Positions 32,204-40,725 of a stretch of DNA of 64,000 nucleotides are shown piece by piece; the first letter of the stretch is position 1; each line of letters opens with the position of its first letter. The notes under the pieces are model-generated. The model did not search any database, was not told where the DNA came from, and worked only from the letters and a program-made list of their open reading frames with translations. The translations under genes were made by a program, and so were the position numbers. This DNA comes from UMGS1601 sp900553335 (GTDB lineage: Bacteria; Bacillota; Clostridia; Oscillospirales; Ruminococcaceae): NCBI GenBank assembly GCA_937920725.1, contig CALEUW010000010.1, positions 1 through 64,000 on the forward strand. Direction: 5' to 3'.

Positions 32204-33721
32204 ATGAAAATTCTTACTAAAAAACAAATGATAAATGCCGAACAAAACTCCGTTTCATACGGAGTTTCTTTGTCACATCTCATGAAAAATGCAGGATTTG
32301 CGCTGTTTACAGTTATAAAAGATTATGCATATAAAAATATGACTAACGAATGTCTTCTGCTTATCGGTTCCGGTAACAACGGCGGTGACGGTTTAGTGTG
32401 TGCAAACTATCTGAAAGACGCAGGCATAAATCCTACTGTTGTGCTTTTGTCAGACGCAAAAACAGACCTTGCAAAGGATGCATTTTCTGCGCTAAGATCT
32501 GATATCCGTGTTATTAAATGCATCGAAAGCATACCAACAGAAGAAATTATCAACGCAAAAATAATCATCGACTGTGTTTTCGGAACAGGCTTTCACGGTG
32601 AGTTCAGCAATAATGTGAAAGAAGTTTTTTCAGCAGTTGAAAAATCTTTGGCATATAAGATTGCCTGCGATCTTCCGAGCGGAGTAAACTGTGAAAACGG
32701 TTTTGCTGCAAGCTGCACTGTTCATTACGACAAAACTGTAAGCTTTCATGCGGCAAAGCTTGGCTGTCTGCTGTCGCCTGCAAAAGAGTATTGCGGTGAG
32801 ATACAGGTATGCGATATCAAAATTCCAAGCCAAGCTGAGAACGCTTTTAAAACCGAGCTTTTTGATATATCGCTGGCTAAAGCGTTTCTGCCTGCAAGGC
32901 CCGAAAACTCCCACAAGGGAACATTCGGCAAAGCTTCTCTTTTGGTCGGATCAGACAAGTATATAGGCGCTGCAATACTTTCAGCAAATGCTGCACTGAG
33001 AAGCGGTGTCGGAATTGTTCATGTCATGTCAACTGAAAGTGTTGTAAAAACCATTGCCCCAACTGTTCCGGAGGCAATTTTCACTCCTCTTCGCTCTGCG
33101 TCCGACGGAGCTGTTTCAGAGGAAAACTTAGAGGTTATTTTGCACAAAACAGAGAAATCGTCAGCTTTACTTATTGGATGCGGAATTCAAAAAACACCTG
33201 ACACTATTAACCTTACAAAGGAAATAGTAAGCAAATACAAAGGAACAATAATTCTTGATGCGGACGGAATAAATTGCATTTGCGAGAATATAGATGTATT
33301 AAGAAACACCGAAGCAAATGTTGTTTTAACTCCTCACCCGGCTGAGCTTTCAAGGCTAGTCGGCAAAGATTTAAGCAATACTCTGAACAACAGAATAAGT
33401 TGTGTTCTTGATTTCTGCGAAAGTTTTGGAGTTACCGTTATTTCAAAATCAAGAGAGTCGTTCGCTTATAACGGCAAAAAGGCATATCTCATTTCAAAAG
33501 GCAATTCTGCTTTGTCAAAGGGCGGAAGCGGAGATATGCTTGCAGGAATTTGTGCATCTCTCATTGCTCAGGGATCTGAGCCATTGGATGCTATTGCACT
33601 TGCTTCTTATATTTTAGGAGAGTGCGCCGAAACTTTGTCCGTTTCAATGTCAAAGAGGGGAATACTCCCACGGGATATTCTAAACTCTCTGCCCGGTGTT
33701 ATCTTTAATATCGAGAATTAA
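32204..33721 (+). CDS. nnr: Bifunctional NAD(P)H-hydrate epimerase/dehydratase
   Basis: This enzyme repairs hydrated NADH and NADPH. The N-terminal epimerase (YjeF_N, about 1-210) has IGSGNNGGDGLVCANYL and CDLPSGVNCENG. The C-terminal ADP-dependent dehydratase (about 220-500) has the ribokinase-like anion hole KGGSGDMLAGICASL near residue 439 and VVLTPHPAELSRLVG. The length (505) is normal for the fused form. It follows acpS by 31 bp in the same operon. Confidence 0.95.
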   Translation: MKILTKKQMINAEQNSVSYGVSLSHLMKNAGFALFTVIKDYAYKNMTNECLLLIGSGNNGGDGLVCANYLKDAGINPTVVLLSDAKTDLAKDAFSALRSDIRVIKCIESIPTEEIINAKIIIDCVFGTGFHGEFSNNVKEVFSAVEKSLAYKIACDLPSGVNCENGFAASCTVHYDKTVSFHAAKLGCLLSPAKEYCGEIQVCDIKIPSQAENAFKTELFDISLAKAFLPARPENSHKGTFGKASLLVGSDKYIGAAILSANAALRSGVGIVHVMSTESVVKTIAPTVPEAIFTPLRSASDGAVSEENLEVILHKTEKSSALLIGCGIQKTPDTINLTKEIVSKYKGTIILDADGINCICENIDVLRNTEANVVLTPHPAELSRLVGKDLSNTLNNRISCVLDFCESFGVTVISKSRESFAYNGKKAYLISKGNSALSKGGSGDMLAGICASLIAQGSEPLDAIALASYILGECAETLSVSMSKRGILPRDILNSLPGVIFNIEN

Positions 33722-33757
33722 ACGCTTACCTTTTGCGTTTACACAGGAGAGGATTAT

Positions 33758-34252
33758 ATGAAAAAAAAGGCATATGCTTATTTTTTGTGCTTGTCTTTTG
33801 GCATCTCCCTTTGCGCCTGCAACGAGGCGGATAAGGTCGAGCTTAAAGCTCCCTACAGCTGTTCGGTTGAGATCTCCACTCAGGCGGACACATATGTGGG
33901 AAAGATAAAAAAAGATGAGGCAATGTGGACGTTTTCTTATTCACAGCCCGAAGAGATCGAAGGCCTTACTATTACCTATGAGGGTGATCAGTATAACGTA
34001 AGGCTCGGCGACATTGAGTTTTCAGATGGCAGAGATTCTCTTCCTGACAGCGCAATCAGCACACTTATAATTTCTTCTCTGGATTCTGCAACGCTGTCGT
34101 CTGATGTCAAATACACTACTAACAAGGATACTGTGATCGCAAAGGGCATGGTTGGTGAAAGCGCTTATACTATTACCTTTAAGGACGATATTCCTATAAA
34201 TTTAAGCATAGAAGGTATAGACGTTGTCTTTTCAGATTTTAAAACTGAATAA
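33758..34252 (+). CDS. Putative lipoprotein
   Basis: This 164-residue protein has a type II signal peptide with lipobox LCAC (cysteine near residue 20), so it should be lipidated and held on the outer face of the membrane. The mature part is a small beta-rich domain (KLKAPYSCSVEISTQADTYVGKI-like start, AYTITFKDDIPINLSIEG near the end), reminiscent of lipoprotein carrier-type sheets but without a firm family match. AGGAGAGGA precedes the ATG. It is last in the acpS-nnr operon and followed by a bidirectional terminator. Confidence 0.75.
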   Translation: MKKKAYAYFLCLSFGISLCACNEADKVELKAPYSCSVEISTQADTYVGKIKKDEAMWTFSYSQPEEIEGLTITYEGDQYNVRLGDIEFSDGRDSLPDSAISTLIISSLDSATLSSDVKYTTNKDTVIAKGMVGESAYTITFKDDIPINLSIEGIDVVFSDFKTE

Positions 34253-34265
34253 ACAAAACAAAAAA

Positions 34266-34302
34266 GACCGATCGGACTAAATCCGATCGGTCATATTTTT
34301 TT
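34266..34302. terminator. Bidirectional terminator between convergent genes
   Basis: GACCGATCGGA (34266-34276) and TCCGATCGGTC (34282-34292) form a perfect 11-bp stem, with T-runs on both sides. It serves the lipoprotein gene and the convergent surface-protein gene. Confidence 0.9.
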
Positions 34303-34311
34303 AAATTCAAA

Positions 34312-36189
34312 TTACTTTCTCTTTCTTGAGATTGTAAATCCTGCACCTACCAAGAGTGCCATAGCGCCTGTTACTGCAACGCCTGCACCTGTGCTTGGGT
34401 TAGGATCTGTAGCGCTCGAACCGTTAGAACCGTTTCCGCTTCCGTCAGTTGGTGCTGTTGTATTATTATTATTATCATCACCGTTAGTAGTTGGCTCTGA
34501 AGGAATCTCAATTGGCTCAAGAGCATTGAGTGCAGCTGTAATAGCCTCTACTGCTGCATCAATTTCTTCCTGAGTTACATCCTCACCGTTCTCATACTTA
34601 GCGATAAGATCCTTAGCAGCCTGAACTGCTGACATAAGAGCCTCGTATGAAGTTGTTGTGTACTTAGAAGAATCTACTGCCTCAGCATCAGCAATAGCCT
34701 TGTTAAGTGTATTCCAAACAAGTCCGCCTGCCTCTGCTATAGCAGCAGTAAGATCAGAAGCAGCCTCGTTGATGTCGCCCTGATAGCCAAATACATCAGC
34801 CTTGCCTTCGTCAATTGTAAATTCGATCTCTAAAGCATAAGTAGGAAGTATACCAGCCTTAGCACCATTATCAGTAGTTTTAACAGAAGTTCCGATAGCA
34901 TTTACCGAACCGTCTGTTGATACAAGATTACCCTGAATGTATCCGGAAACATTACCATTGTCATCCTTGGTTACACTGCTGATACCATTACCTAAATTCT
35001 GGAATCCCTTATCTCCGTATATGTTATCAATATAATAATCAGGGAAGTTGTAAGTATCACTTGTACCGTTAGTTGATACAACAAATCCAGGAATATCCGT
35101 TACGATGTCAGGAGTACCTGCTTCGTAAGCTTCAGCACTATTATATCCCTTATATGTCATCTTTGCAATTTCTAATGAATAATCACCTGCAAGCTTTGTG
35201 CCGTCCTTTGCAGCTGCTGACTTTGCAGTCTCAAGTGCTGCCTTAATTGCAGCGATATCCTGCTCTGTCTTAGCAATCTGCTCTTCGATTGTAGCTTCAT
35301 TATCTTCAACAGGCTCAGCATCTGTAGTATCTTCTGCAGGCTCGTCAGCTTCTGTTGAATCTTCAGCCTCTGTAGTGTCTTCTTCAGGCTTTTCAGCTGC
35401 CTGTGCCTTAAGAGCTTCAAGCTGCTCCTCAAGTACAGGGAGGAACTCCTCTGCTGATGAGATTACGCCCTTAAGAGAATCAGCATTTACGACATACTCG
35501 TTGTTTGAAACCAAACCGTCAAAATATCCAACGTTTGTTGAAAGTCTGAACATATTAAATCCAGGTGTTGAACTATCGTTTGCAAAATCATGACCTACGA
35601 TAGCTGCTTTGTAAGTTCCTGCGCCTGTGATCGTTGCGTCAACAAGCTGAGCCTCCTGGAAATACTGAATTGCACCGTCAGGAATGTTCTCCGGATCTAC
35701 ATTCTCAAGCTTTACACCGTCTTTGTAGTAAACATTTGCAGCTCCGCCAGGCTGTGAAACACCAATTGTCTTAGCAGCCTTACCGTTCTTAGTCATAAGC
35801 GGCACACCTTCATCAGTCTGCGAGATCTGAGCAGCATGAACATAGAAGTATGCCCATGGAGAAATATTTCTGATTACTGTAAACTTATCTCCGTTAGCAT
35901 ATGATGATGATTTTTCCTGTGCTGTCATTGCGCTGAATTGTCCTCTGTAGTTATATGAACCGCCCATCTCAAAAGCAATACCTACAGTAGGCTCAGCAGG
36001 AAGCTCCTTGACTGTTGAGTAAACCTCACTTGGTTTAAGGTCTATTCCGTTCTTACGAAGCTCAGGAGCAGTTGAAATGCTCGCAAGCTCAACTTCAGTA
36101 TCAGCAGCGCTTGCATATGTAGCTGAAAGCATTGTTGTTGCAATTGCCAATGAAGCAACTGAAGCTAAAATTCTTTTACTTAACTTCAT
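34312..36189 (-). CDS. Secreted surface protein with FIVAR domain and NPSTG-type tail
   Basis: This 625-residue protein has a signal peptide (about 1-28, ending ASAAD), a large unknown N-terminal domain (about 45-250), a Glu/Asp/Thr-rich acidic linker with a coiled-coil segment (about 245-320), a second beta-rich part, and a FIVAR module (about 495-560: IADAEAVDSSKYTT ... EEIDAAVEAITAALNALEP). An Asn/Ser/Gly-rich linker, NPSTGAGVA, a hydrophobic helix and SRKRK complete it. The last elements form a sortase-like anchor. FIVAR modules occur in carbohydrate-binding surface proteins. The function is not known. Confidence 0.75.
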   Translation of the reverse strand: MKLSKRILASVASLAIATTMLSATYASAADTEVELASISTAPELRKNGIDLKPSEVYSTVKELPAEPTVGIAFEMGGSYNYRGQFSAMTAQEKSSSYANGDKFTVIRNISPWAYFYVHAAQISQTDEGVPLMTKNGKAAKTIGVSQPGGAANVYYKDGVKLENVDPENIPDGAIQYFQEAQLVDATITGAGTYKAAIVGHDFANDSSTPGFNMFRLSTNVGYFDGLVSNNEYVVNADSLKGVISSAEEFLPVLEEQLEALKAQAAEKPEEDTTEAEDSTEADEPAEDTTDAEPVEDNEATIEEQIAKTEQDIAAIKAALETAKSAAAKDGTKLAGDYSLEIAKMTYKGYNSAEAYEAGTPDIVTDIPGFVVSTNGTSDTYNFPDYYIDNIYGDKGFQNLGNGISSVTKDDNGNVSGYIQGNLVSTDGSVNAIGTSVKTTDNGAKAGILPTYALEIEFTIDEGKADVFGYQGDINEAASDLTAAIAEAGGLVWNTLNKAIADAEAVDSSKYTTTSYEALMSAVQAAKDLIAKYENGEDVTQEEIDAAVEAITAALNALEPIEIPSEPTTNGDDNNNNTTAPTDGSGNGSNGSSATDPNPSTGAGVAVTGAMALLVGAGFTISRKRK

Positions 36190-36277
36190 AGTTAAATTTC
36201 CTCCTTATTTTTTAATAAGACAAACAGAGCATCATACTCATTTAAAAATAATGCCCCATTCATATCATTGTGTACTT

Positions 36278-36306
36278 ATTTTATCATATTTCTAACTGAC
36301 TTTCAA
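36278..36306 (-). promoter_or_regulatory. Promoter of the FIVAR surface-protein gene
   Basis: On the minus strand, TTGAAA (36301-36306) and TAAAAT (36278-36283) have a 17-bp spacer, about 90 bp ahead of the start codon. Confidence 0.55.
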
Positions 36307-36384
36307 TAGCTGATTTCACAAAAATACGCGTGTAATTGTAGCTATTTTGCACAATAAACGCTAAAAATAGGTTAATATTACAAA

Positions 36385-36693
36385 CTACTTTTCCTTTGGT
36401 TTTCCCATTATCAATACTACGACAGACGCTATAACAAAAACAGCAAGAACTCCTCCTCCGATATAAAAGCTTTTCGGAATTTCAAAGTTGTCAACATCGG
36501 CAAAAGGATCTTCATCGTCATCTCTGCCGCTTATATCGGTTGATACTTCCTCTGCCTCAGTAACGGCTGAAGCTGTTACTGCTGCGGTCGACTGAGTTGA
36601 CGCCTGTTCAGCTTCCTCTGCGCATGCGCATATTCCAATCGCTGAAAATGCAAAAATCACCGTAAACAGAAACGAAATTATAATTTTTTTCAT
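36385..36693 (-). CDS. Small secreted single-pass membrane protein
   Basis: This 102-residue protein has a signal peptide (about 1-26, ICACAEE), a short Thr/Ala/acidic extracellular stalk and a C-terminal membrane helix (about 75-95) with a basic tail. No family is recognised. Its ribosome-binding site AGAGGA lies within the last codons of the preceding gene, two bases of which separate them, so the two are translationally coupled. It probably assembles with the protein encoded there. Confidence 0.65.
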   Translation of the reverse strand: MKKIIISFLFTVIFAFSAIGICACAEEAEQASTQSTAAVTASAVTEAEEVSTDISGRDDDEDPFADVDNFEIPKSFYIGGGVLAVFVIASVVVLIMGKPKEK

Positions 36694-36695
36694 GT

Positions 36696-37574
36696 TTATC
36701 CTCTCTTTTCAATATCTCTCGGCGCTTTGTCCTTCTTTTCCTTTTTAAAACCGGCTTCCTTTTTGTGCTTTTTTCTTGACATCATTGCTCCGACAACTAT
36801 AAATGAAACTCCGATAATCACAAGTATAGCAACAATTATCCAGACGATTCTTATACCAAAAACTGTTTTACTCAGGAAATTAAAGATTCCGGGCATGTCC
36901 TTGCTTATAGTGCTTTCAGATTTTTGACCGCTGCTGTCAGTAGAAACAGTCACTATCTGTGTTGATTGCTGGATTGTTTCCGTAGTTTCTGACGCTGTCT
37001 GAGAACCTATATTAAATTCAGATACCTTTCCTTCTTTTGGTGTATAGCAGCCCTTAGTGGATGTCACGATTTCACCGCTGCTATGCAAAACGTTTCCGCT
37101 TTCATCAAGATAATACACTCCGTAAACCTTAGCTGTTCCCTGCCACAGCTCAAATTTTATGTTTGTCATTTCACCAAGGTCTGAAACATCAAACTTAATA
37201 TTGTATATACCCTCTCCCGTAGGCTCGATAGGATTATTAACAACACCATATCCCGTATCTACAGTTGCCCAACTATTGGTGGAAAGCGTAAGAAAATAAT
37301 AATCGTTTGAATTACTTTGATCGTTTACTACCATTTTCATAGCAAAGCCGTTGTTATCGTTGTAATCAACCAGCTCAAAGCTGACAACAACAGCCTCTAT
37401 TTCAAGCGAATAATCGTAGCTCAAATCTTCGTCGAACATCACAACAGGAGCTTCGCTCGTTCCTGTATACTCGGTGCCGATCACAGCTTTTTCATCCTCG
37501 GCAAATACTGTGATCGGTATAAAAGCTGTCATAAATACTGTACAAATAACCGATAATACTCTTTTAAAAATCAT
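36696..37574 (-). CDS. Secreted membrane-anchored protein of unknown function
   Basis: This 292-residue protein has a signal peptide (about 1-25, ending VFAED). An extracellular beta domain follows (about 40-190) that contains DYSLEIEAVVVSFELVDYND and IKFELWQGTAKVYGVYYLD, reminiscent of a carbohydrate-binding-module-like sandwich. A Ser/Thr/Gln-rich linker, a C-terminal helix (about 240-265) and a long Lys-rich cytoplasmic tail complete it. No name can be given. GGAGG precedes the ATG. It is the first gene of a coupled pair. Confidence 0.65.
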   Translation of the reverse strand: MIFKRVLSVICTVFMTAFIPITVFAEDEKAVIGTEYTGTSEAPVVMFDEDLSYDYSLEIEAVVVSFELVDYNDNNGFAMKMVVNDQSNSNDYYFLTLSTNSWATVDTGYGVVNNPIEPTGEGIYNIKFDVSDLGEMTNIKFELWQGTAKVYGVYYLDESGNVLHSSGEIVTSTKGCYTPKEGKVSEFNIGSQTASETTETIQQSTQIVTVSTDSSGQKSESTISKDMPGIFNFLSKTVFGIRIVWIIVAILVIIGVSFIVVGAMMSRKKHKKEAGFKKEKKDKAPRDIEKRG

Positions 37575-37643
37575 ATGACTTCCTCCGTAAAAATTAGTTT
37601 GTCTTCTGCACGCAATGATTCCAAATTCAGCATTTTGAATTAA

Positions 37644-38432
37644 CTATAGTACCATTTTATCCGAAAGCGAATCCGAAGCAGTTTTTGAATAGAGCTTCAT
37701 AAGCGATTCAACCGTCATATTCTTTCTCTCTTCGCCTGTTATATCCATAAGAAGCTCGCCTTGCGAAAGCAGGATGGTTTTGTTACCGTAAGAAAGTGCG
37801 CTTGCGATATTATGAGTTATCATCAAGGTTGTTATATTATCTTTTTTGACGATTTTATCAGTTATCTCCATTACCTTTTTTGCGGTAACAGGATCAAGCG
37901 CTGCTGTATGTTCATCTAAGAGCAAAAGCTTTGGCGTAACAATCGTTGCCATTAAAAGAGTAAGCGCCTGTCGCTGACCGCCCGACAAAAGACCAACCGG
38001 GGTTTTCATTCTGTCCTCAAGTCCGAGTCCAAGCTCCGAAAGCCTCTCTCTGAACATTGAAATATCCCTTTTGCTTATTCCGATATTCAGATTTCGTTTT
38101 TTTCCTCTTGAATAAGCAAGCCCCAAGTTTTCCTCGATCGTCATATTCGGAGCAGTCCCCTTTAAAGGATCCTGAAAAAGTCTTCCTATAAACTTAGCTC
38201 TTTTGTGTTCTTTATATCTTGTAATATCTTTTTCGTCCAGCAGAATTCTTCCGCTGTCAATTATAAGGCTTCCGGAAATGGCATTCATAAGGGTAGACTT
38301 TCCTGCACCGTTAGAACCGATCACAGTTATAAAATCTCCGTTTTTTATTTCATACGAAAAGTCTTTAAGAGCTTTTTTTTCATTAACGGTTTTTGCATTA
38401 AAAACTACATTAGCCTTCTCTATTTTAAGCAC
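37644..38432 (-). CDS. ABC transporter ATP-binding protein (TrpZ-like)
   Basis: This ATPase of about 262 residues powers the importer encoded with it. It has Walker A IGSNGAGKSTLMNAI, the signature LLSGGQRQALTL and Walker B LLLLDEHTAALDP. It is of the COG1101 type, associated with TrpXYZ/'ABC-type uncharacterized' importers of aromatic amino acids and similar compounds. The start is probably the GTG at 38432, with AAGGAG eight bases ahead; an earlier GTG at 38441 overlaps that site. The start overlaps the permease stop by 8 bp. Confidence 0.85.
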   Translation of the reverse strand: MLKIEKANVVFNAKTVNEKKALKDFSYEIKNGDFITVIGSNGAGKSTLMNAISGSLIIDSGRILLDEKDITRYKEHKRAKFIGRLFQDPLKGTAPNMTIEENLGLAYSRGKKRNLNIGISKRDISMFRERLSELGLGLEDRMKTPVGLLSGGQRQALTLLMATIVTPKLLLLDEHTAALDPVTAKKVMEITDKIVKKDNITTLMITHNIASALSYGNKTILLSQGELLMDITGEERKNMTVESLMKLYSKTASDSLSDKMVL

Positions 38433-39408
38433 CCTTATCACTCCTTCCCTTTATTCCACAAAATCTGCTGATAACGCTTTTCTTAACAACGGGAAGAGCA
38501 ATCGCAACCGCAACTATTATTGCGGACAAAAGCTTTGTATACATAGTATCTATTCCAAGACTCATTGCAAACGCAAGTATGTATCTATAAGCCACCGCTC
38601 CGAAAACCGCAGCCATAAGTCCTGAAAGTATAGTGTGCTGTGAAAAAAATATCTCTCCTATTATAATTGACGCAAGACCTACAACAAGCATTCCCGTTCC
38701 GCTGTTTGTATCACCGGTTTGGGTAAACTGAGCATACATAGCTCCCGAAAGAGCAACAAGAGCGTTTGCAATAGCAAAGCCTAATATCTTCATAGTATCG
38801 GAATTTATCGATGACGCCCGAACCATGAATTCGTTATCGCCCGTAGCTCTTAAACTCATTCCTATCTGAGTTTTTAAAAACCAAAACATTATCAAAAAAA
38901 CAACTGCCAAAACAATAGACGTCATTATAATCTGATTGTATTCACCGAAAATGTCCTCTGTCATCTTGAAGATCGTAGAACTTTTCCACAGCGAAAGATT
39001 CGGAGCGCCTAAAATTGCCAAATTGATCGAGTAAAGAGCCGTCATTGTTATAATTCCGCCTAAGATCGGTTGGACTTTAAACTTTGTTATCAAAACTCCT
39101 GTCAGACAGCCTGCAAGCGCACCCGCCACAATACCTAAAAAAATTCCGAGTATTGGGTGACCGCCTGACGCAACTATTGCAGAAACGGAAACACCAAGAG
39201 CAAACGTTCCGTCAACGGACAGATCAGGAATGTCCAAAATCCTAAAGGAAATAAAAATCCCGAGCGCCAAAAGAGCAAATACAAATCCGTATTCAAGCGT
39301 ATCAAGTATTTGACTTTGATAAAGCTGTGTATTAATTAAAACCAGCATTATTACAATTACCGCTATTCTCGGAATCCACGATATAAGTTTCTTCTTGTTT
39401 ATATTCAT
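38425..39408 (-). CDS. ABC transporter permease (TrpY-like)
   Basis: This 327-residue integral membrane protein has eight to nine hydrophobic helices and the family phrases LALGIFISFRILDIPDLSVDGTFALG and GDNEFMVRASSIN. It belongs to the COG4120/branched-chain-permease-like group that works with TrpX-type binding proteins. GGAGAG precedes the ATG. It lies between the binding protein gene, from which a terminator separates it, and the overlapping ATPase gene. The substrate is probably an amino acid or related small molecule. Confidence 0.85.
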   Translation of the reverse strand: MNINKKKLISWIPRIAVIVIMLVLINTQLYQSQILDTLEYGFVFALLALGIFISFRILDIPDLSVDGTFALGVSVSAIVASGGHPILGIFLGIVAGALAGCLTGVLITKFKVQPILGGIITMTALYSINLAILGAPNLSLWKSSTIFKMTEDIFGEYNQIIMTSIVLAVVFLIMFWFLKTQIGMSLRATGDNEFMVRASSINSDTMKILGFAIANALVALSGAMYAQFTQTGDTNSGTGMLVVGLASIIIGEIFFSQHTILSGLMAAVFGAVAYRYILAFAMSLGIDTMYTKLLSAIIVAVAIALPVVKKSVISRFCGIKGRSDKGA

Positions 39409-39426
39409 AAAAACTCTCCGTAAAAA

Positions 39427-39487
39427 AATATCAGAGCGGACATTTTCAAATCAACCATAACCTGAAAAACATATCCACTCTGATATT
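39427..39487 (-). terminator. Partial terminator between binding-protein and permease genes
   Basis: A long imperfect stem, whose arms read AATATCAGAGCGGACAT and ATATCCACTCTGATATT on the plus strand, is followed by seven T on the minus strand. It should reduce read-through so that the binding protein is made in excess over the membrane components. Confidence 0.8.
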
Positions 39488-39516
39488 ATACTTCATTTTA
39501 ATTTTTTTTGCAACAG

Positions 39517-40542
39517 TTAATCAAAGAAAACCGTCTTTTCTCCGTTTTTGATATCCTCAGGAATAGTAATACCTATCGCCTCAGCTGTTGACTTATTGAT
39601 ATAAGTGCTTAAATCCTCGTTAAATACCTTTATTGGAATATCTCCTGCTTTTTTCTCACCCTTAAGGATCTGATCCACCATATTTGCAGTTTCAATTCCT
39701 AAGTCTGTATATTCGATTCCGACAGTTGCAAATCCACCGTCCTGTACCATCGAATCAGCTCCTACATACATAGGCTTTTTAGCGTCGATTGCGATTTTTG
39801 CGACTGTTCCCATTGCTCCTGCAACAGTATTGTCGTTAGGTGAGAATACAGCGTCGCACTTTGAAAACAAGGTTGTAGCCGCTTCTGAAAGCTCTGTTGC
39901 AGTAGTAGCCGAACCCTCAACAACCTCGATTCCCTTTTCATCACAGTATGCCTTTACTTCTTTAAGGCACTCAACGGAGTTCAGTTCTCCTGTATTATAA
40001 AGGAATCCGAGAGTTTTGATGTCAGGAGTAATAGCAAGTGCATTATCCAAGATTTTTGTAATATCAAGCTTATCTGACGTACCGGTCAGGTTTTCATCTC
40101 CTGAATTATCCCAATCCTTAACAAGCTCAGCGCTTACAGGATCAGTAACTGCCGAAAATACAACAGGGATCTCGCTCGAATATGCTGCTGCCGCTGTTGC
40201 ACAAGGAGTTGTAATAGCAACGATGATATCATCACCGTCAGCCTTAAACTTATCTAAAATCTGAGTAACCATTGTAGCTTCATTGTTTGCTTGCTGAAGG
40301 TCTATAGTACAGTTTTCTCCGTCCTTGTATCCTAACTTTTCGAGCTGATTTACAACAGCATCTCTTATAGTGTTAAGAGATGTATGCTCCATAATCTGGA
40401 TAACTCCGATTTTATAATTTTTAGCGTTTTCGCCTGTTTTGCTTCCTCCGTTTGATGAATCGTCGGATTTTCCGCAGCCTGCCATCATTCCGACAGCTAA
40501 AGCACAAGCTGAAACTGCCGCAAGAATTCTTTTTAGTTTCAT
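39517..40542 (-). CDS. ABC transporter substrate-binding lipoprotein (TrpX-like)
   Basis: This 341-residue extracellular binding protein has a lipobox (MMAGCG, Cys near residue 23) and the periplasmic-binding fold of the COG2984 family: YKIGVIQIMEHTSLNTIRDAVVNQL, QQANNEATMVTQILDKF, TLGFLYNTGELNS and GADSMVQDGGFATVGIEY. Relatives bind tryptophan, tyrosine or phenylalanine; the true ligand here is not known. It is the first gene of the importer operon, with a good promoter and an internal terminator after it. No T-box or riboswitch was found in its leader. Confidence 0.88.
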   Translation of the reverse strand: MKLKRILAAVSACALAVGMMAGCGKSDDSSNGGSKTGENAKNYKIGVIQIMEHTSLNTIRDAVVNQLEKLGYKDGENCTIDLQQANNEATMVTQILDKFKADGDDIIVAITTPCATAAAAYSSEIPVVFSAVTDPVSAELVKDWDNSGDENLTGTSDKLDITKILDNALAITPDIKTLGFLYNTGELNSVECLKEVKAYCDEKGIEVVEGSATTATELSEAATTLFSKCDAVFSPNDNTVAGAMGTVAKIAIDAKKPMYVGADSMVQDGGFATVGIEYTDLGIETANMVDQILKGEKKAGDIPIKVFNEDLSTYINKSTAEAIGITIPEDIKNGEKTVFFD

Positions 40543-40612
40543 AAATAACCTCTTCTTTCATTTATAATATTGTGTTGTCAGTTTAGCACTGCAACGCTTT
40601 AATTACTTAAAC

Positions 40613-40642
40613 AGTATACTACCATTTATATCCGTTTGTCAA
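40613..40642 (-). promoter_or_regulatory. Promoter of the ABC importer operon
   Basis: On the minus strand, perfect TTGACA (40637-40642) and TATACT (40613-40618) are 18 bp apart, about 70 bp ahead of the binding-protein start. Confidence 0.75.
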
Positions 40643-40725
40643 ATCTGTTTTTTAATAATGCAAGAACGCAATTTCTTTTCGCAGTTTCTCTTCGCTTGGA
40701 ACAAAAGAATTATCGCTGACGTCAG

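Noticed and set aside
35172..35593. Leu/Arg/Ser-rich and Ser/Ala-rich frames
   Set aside because: They are shadows of the Glu/Asp/Thr-rich linker of the FIVAR surface protein.
40543..40725. Possible T-box or riboswitch before the TrpX-like gene
   Set aside because: The leader is only about 65 bases from the promoter, and no T-box GGTGG motif or other consensus is present.
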